Below, piece after piece: positions 6,864 through 8,794 of a stretch of 8,794 bases of DNA (position 1 is its first letter; each line of letters begins with the position of its first letter). Origin of the DNA: RYN-433 sp036558265 (lineage in GTDB: Bacteria > Planctomycetota > Phycisphaerae > Tepidisphaerales > Tepidisphaeraceae); contig DATBFY010000716.1 of the NCBI GenBank assembly GCA_036558265.1, positions 1 to 8,794 of the forward strand. The letters are read 5' to 3'. The notes under the pieces are model-generated. The model was not told the DNA's origin, made no database searches, and saw only the letters and a program-made list of their open reading frames with translations. The position numbers and the translations under genes are program-made.

Positions 6864-7652
6864 ATGAATGACAGGCAGCCGGCATCCACCCACCACCAGT
6901 CAACAGATGGGGTGAGCGAAAATCGTCAAATTCTTGAGTATCACACGCCCACTTGCCCTTCATTGGAGTCCCTACACCGTCGCTTGGCGGGATTCACTGC
7001 CCCGATTTTCGCGGCAAGCCTCGGCGCGTCCGCGGGACTTGCCTTTTCGTACGCGTTCTGCCCGTACCTGTGGCCGCTTGCAGTCGTTCAATGTCCGCTG
7101 TGGGTGCCGGTTGGCGGCGTCGTGGTCGTTGTCATGCAGCGGCGGCGACGACGCCTGCGAGGCGGATGCGTCAGGATCGGCTGGACCTGGATCGGCTTGC
7201 CGCTGCTCATTGGGATGTTCATCGGGCTTCTGACTAGCAGCGACAGCCAACTTCGCGCGGAGCTCCAACACGGGGTGCGTCTGCCGTCGTCCGCGCGGCA
7301 TATCCAGTGCAAGGGAGACGCCATCGCAATCCCGGACGGGGCCAAGCTGACGTGGTTCGAAATAGACGCTGGCGATTTGAAGCGGTTTCTAGAGAAGCTG
7401 GAAACCCTCGAGCGCGACGGGTACTGGGCCACCTGGCGCTCTTCGGGAGTCGTGAAGAAAACCTGGGCGCGGTTTAGCGCCGAACTGGGGAATCCCGAGT
7501 ATTCAGGCTTCGCCAAGACGTGGTCCGGCGCGGAAAAGCTGAACACCGCGATACGGTGTCGATCGCCCGTGGGAGCCGATAACCTTATCGTCGAGATCTA
7601 TGATCTTCCAGGCGGCGGTCACGTGATCAAAATGCTCTCCGATTGGAATTGA
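6864..7652 (+). CDS. Unrecognised three-helix membrane protein with an exported C-terminal domain
   Basis: I do not recognise a family. From ATG 6864 the protein has 262 residues. A polar N-terminal tail of about 40 residues is followed by hydrophobic helices at about 44-66, 69-91 and 105-124. The arginine cluster RRRRRLR (93-99) between helices 2 and 3 must lie in the cytoplasm, so the N-terminus is inside and the C-terminal 138 residues are outside. That domain mixes likely strands (HIQCKGDAIAIP, KLTWFEI, NLIVEIYDL) with an amphipathic helix (DLKRFLEKLETLERDG). It has Cys149 and Cys232 but no recognisable motif. The start is uncertain: in-frame TTG at 6804 has AGGA 7 nt upstream, overlapping the kinase stop, and would add 20 residues. 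ATG is preferred only as the commoner codon. It lies 9 or 69 bp after the kinase, so cotranscription is likely. Codon choice is looser than in the kinase, suggesting an accessory gene. Confidence 0.75.
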   Translation: MNDRQPASTHHQSTDGVSENRQILEYHTPTCPSLESLHRRLAGFTAPIFAASLGASAGLAFSYAFCPYLWPLAVVQCPLWVPVGGVVVVVMQRRRRRLRGGCVRIGWTWIGLPLLIGMFIGLLTSSDSQLRAELQHGVRLPSSARHIQCKGDAIAIPDGAKLTWFEIDAGDLKRFLEKLETLERDGYWATWRSSGVVKKTWARFSAELGNPEYSGFAKTWSGAEKLNTAIRCRSPVGADNLIVEIYDLPGGGHVIKMLSDWN

Positions 7653-7686
7653 GATCCGAAGTCTTCGTGTTGGTTCCCAGCCAGCG

Positions 7687-7714
7687 GGGCGGTATCAGGA
7701 AAACGCAACCGCCC
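7687..7714. repeat. Perfect 7-bp hairpin in the leader of the DUF1501 gene
   Basis: GGGCGGT (7687-7693) pairs perfectly with ACCGCCC (7708-7714) around a 14-base A-rich loop. It sits 34 bp after the previous stop and about 10 bp before the ribosome binding site of the DUF1501 gene. The lack of a following T-run argues against an intrinsic terminator. A role in mRNA stability, or as an operator, is possible. Confidence 0.5.
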
Positions 7715-7724
7715 GATCGGAAGT

Positions 7725-7731
7725 AGGAAGG
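7725..7731 (+). promoter_or_regulatory. Ribosome binding site of the DUF1501 gene
   Basis: AGGAAGG ends 2 nt before the ATG at 7734, and its AGGA core (7725-7728) is 5 nt away. It fixes this ATG as the start and is the clearest Shine-Dalgarno in the window; the other major starts have weak or no such motif. Confidence 0.65.
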
Positions 7732-7733
7732 AT

Positions 7734-8794
7734 ATGTGGAAGCCCCACCCCAACTGCACCGGCATCTCCCGGCGGACGTTCCTGGCCGACACCGGCATGG
7801 GCTTCACCGGCCTGGCGCTGGGAGCCATGCTCTTCCGCGACGGCCAGGCCCGGGCCGCCGCGACACCCAATGACGCGGTTCACGGCCTCCCCTGGTCCCC
7901 GCCCAGCGGCCGCGCGCACTTCGCCCCGCGCGCCAAGAGCGTCATCTGGATCTTCCTCTGCGGCGGCGTCTCCCACTTCGAATCGTTCGACGTCAAGCCC
8001 GAGCTGAACAAGTACGCCGGCAAGTCGATCGGGGATACGCCCTACAAGGGCGCGCTCGATCCCGCCAAGGTCAACAAGCACATCATCGGCGCCAACCCGG
8101 CCCACGGGAACCGCAAGATGCTGATGCCGCTCAACACCGGCTACGCGACCTACGGCCAATCGGGGCTGGTCGTCGGCGACTGGTTCAAGAGCATCGGCCG
8201 CTACTGCGCCGACGACATCGCCGTCGTGCGCTCGCTCTGGACCATCCACAACGATCACGGCGCCCAGCTCACCTGGCAGAACGGCCGCCACCCCCGCGAG
8301 GGCGGCACGTTCCCGACCCTCGGCTCCTGGGTCACCTATGGCCTCTCCACCAGCAACCAGAACCTGCCCGAGTACGTCGTCCTCGGCAAGCCCACCGGCG
8401 ACTGCTGCGGCGGCGCCTGGACCTACGGCGCCGGCTACCTCGGCCCGCAGTATTCGGGCGTGCGGCTGGAGGTCGATCCGAAGCGGCCACTGCCCTTCCT
8501 CTCCCCGGCCGACCCCAAGATGACCTTCGAGGAACAGACCGCCAACCTCAGCCTCCTGGGCAAGCTCAATCACCTCGCCGGTATCAAGTACCCGGACGAC
8601 AAGGATCTGACGGCCCGGATCAAATCCTACGAGCTCGCGTTCCAGATGCAGCGATCAGTCCCCGAGACCCTGCAACTGGACAAGGAAACCGAGGAGACCA
8701 GGCAACTTTACGGCATGGATCGCCCCGAAACCAAGGCGTTCGGCGAGCAGTGCCTGGTCGCCCGCCGCCTGGTCGAGCGCGGCGTGCGCTTCGT
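7734..8794 (+). CDS. Tat-exported DUF1501 protein (3' end outside window)
   Basis: From ATG 7734 the frame stays open to the right edge, giving 353 complete codons plus two bases; the C-terminus is cut off. The start ISRRTFLADTGMGFTGLALGAML (11-33) is a twin-arginine signal with Arg13-Arg14, followed by AxA-type sites near 40-43. The mature part has the DUF1501 opening IWIFLCGGVSHFESFDVKPEL (71-91), a family variant of the usual GGPSHxDxFDPKP. HNDHGAQLTWQNGRHPREGG (172-191) and LPEYVVLG (211-218) are also typical. DUF1501 is related to the sulfatase/alkaline phosphatase fold, but its substrate is unknown. Members are usually about 420-480 residues, so roughly a quarter is missing. Tat export implies folding in the cytoplasm, often for cofactor loading. 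Its usual partner type, DUF1549/DUF1553, is about 3.9 kb upstream on the same strand instead of adjacent. The Cys224-Cys225 pair in GDCCGGAW may bind metal or form disulfides; that is a guess. Confidence 0.92.
   Translation, partial: MWKPHPNCTGISRRTFLADTGMGFTGLALGAMLFRDGQARAAATPNDAVHGLPWSPPSGRAHFAPRAKSVIWIFLCGGVSHFESFDVKPELNKYAGKSIGDTPYKGALDPAKVNKHIIGANPAHGNRKMLMPLNTGYATYGQSGLVVGDWFKSIGRYCADDIAVVRSLWTIHNDHGAQLTWQNGRHPREGGTFPTLGSWVTYGLSTSNQNLPEYVVLGKPTGDCCGGAWTYGAGYLGPQYSGVRLEVDPKRPLPFLSPADPKMTFEEQTANLSLLGKLNHLAGIKYPDDKDLTARIKSYELAFQMQRSVPETLQLDKETEETRQLYGMDRPETKAFGEQCLVARRLVERGVRF

Noticed and set aside
3820..7733. The three-gene block considered as a transposon or genomic island
   Set aside because: No transposase, integrase, tRNA or matching direct repeats were seen at either border; only looser codon use hints at a separate origin.
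7695..8573. A 292-codon minus-strand frame opposite the DUF1501 gene
   Set aside because: The plus strand encodes an unmistakable Tat signal and DUF1501 motifs; the antisense product is low-complexity Ala/Gly/Val-rich.

Overview
The window looks like part of a chromosome from a high-G+C planctomycete (Planctomycetota; a Phycisphaerae-like lineage is possible but not provable here). The main evidence is the gene content: a secreted DUF1549/DUF1553 protein with haem-type CxxCH motifs, a Tat-exported DUF1501 protein, a transmembrane Ser/Thr kinase with a TPR-like C-terminal part, and a small membrane protein ending in the CxxCGYDLRASPDRCPECG-type zinc ribbon. These families are characteristic of that phylum. 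No RNA gene, transposase, CRISPR array or phage gene was seen.

Layout. Positions 1-1038 (minus strand) hold the first 346 codons of a secreted NHL-repeat beta-propeller protein that runs off the left edge. A 144-bp divergent intergenic region (1039-1182) carries a perfect hairpin and a possible -10 box. From there every gene is on the plus strand: the DUF1549/DUF1553 protein (1183-3819), a 98-residue zinc-ribbon membrane protein (3899-4195), a 202-bp gap with an elaborate nested inverted repeat, a 798-residue kinase (4398-6794), an unrecognised three-helix membrane protein (6864-7652), a short leader with a 7-bp perfect hairpin, and the start of a DUF1501 protein (7734 to the right edge, truncated). 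No gene-free stretch exceeds about 200 bp.

How the genes may fit together. DUF1549/DUF1553 and DUF1501 genes are commonly direct neighbours in planctomycetes and are thought to act together outside the cytoplasm; their biochemical role is not established. Here they are separated by about 3.9 kb holding three predicted membrane proteins. The predicted topologies place the kinase and zinc-ribbon domains in the cytoplasm. They place the kinase's TPR-like half and the C-terminal domain of the unrecognised protein on the outer face, the side to which the NHL, cytochrome-like and DUF1501 proteins are exported. A signalling unit inserted between the two partners is one reading; a chance insertion of unrelated accessory genes is another. 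The two small membrane genes have looser codon choice than their neighbours, which fits either.

Two genuine genes, the NHL protein and the DUF1501 protein, are open at the window edges. Both were read by direct translation.
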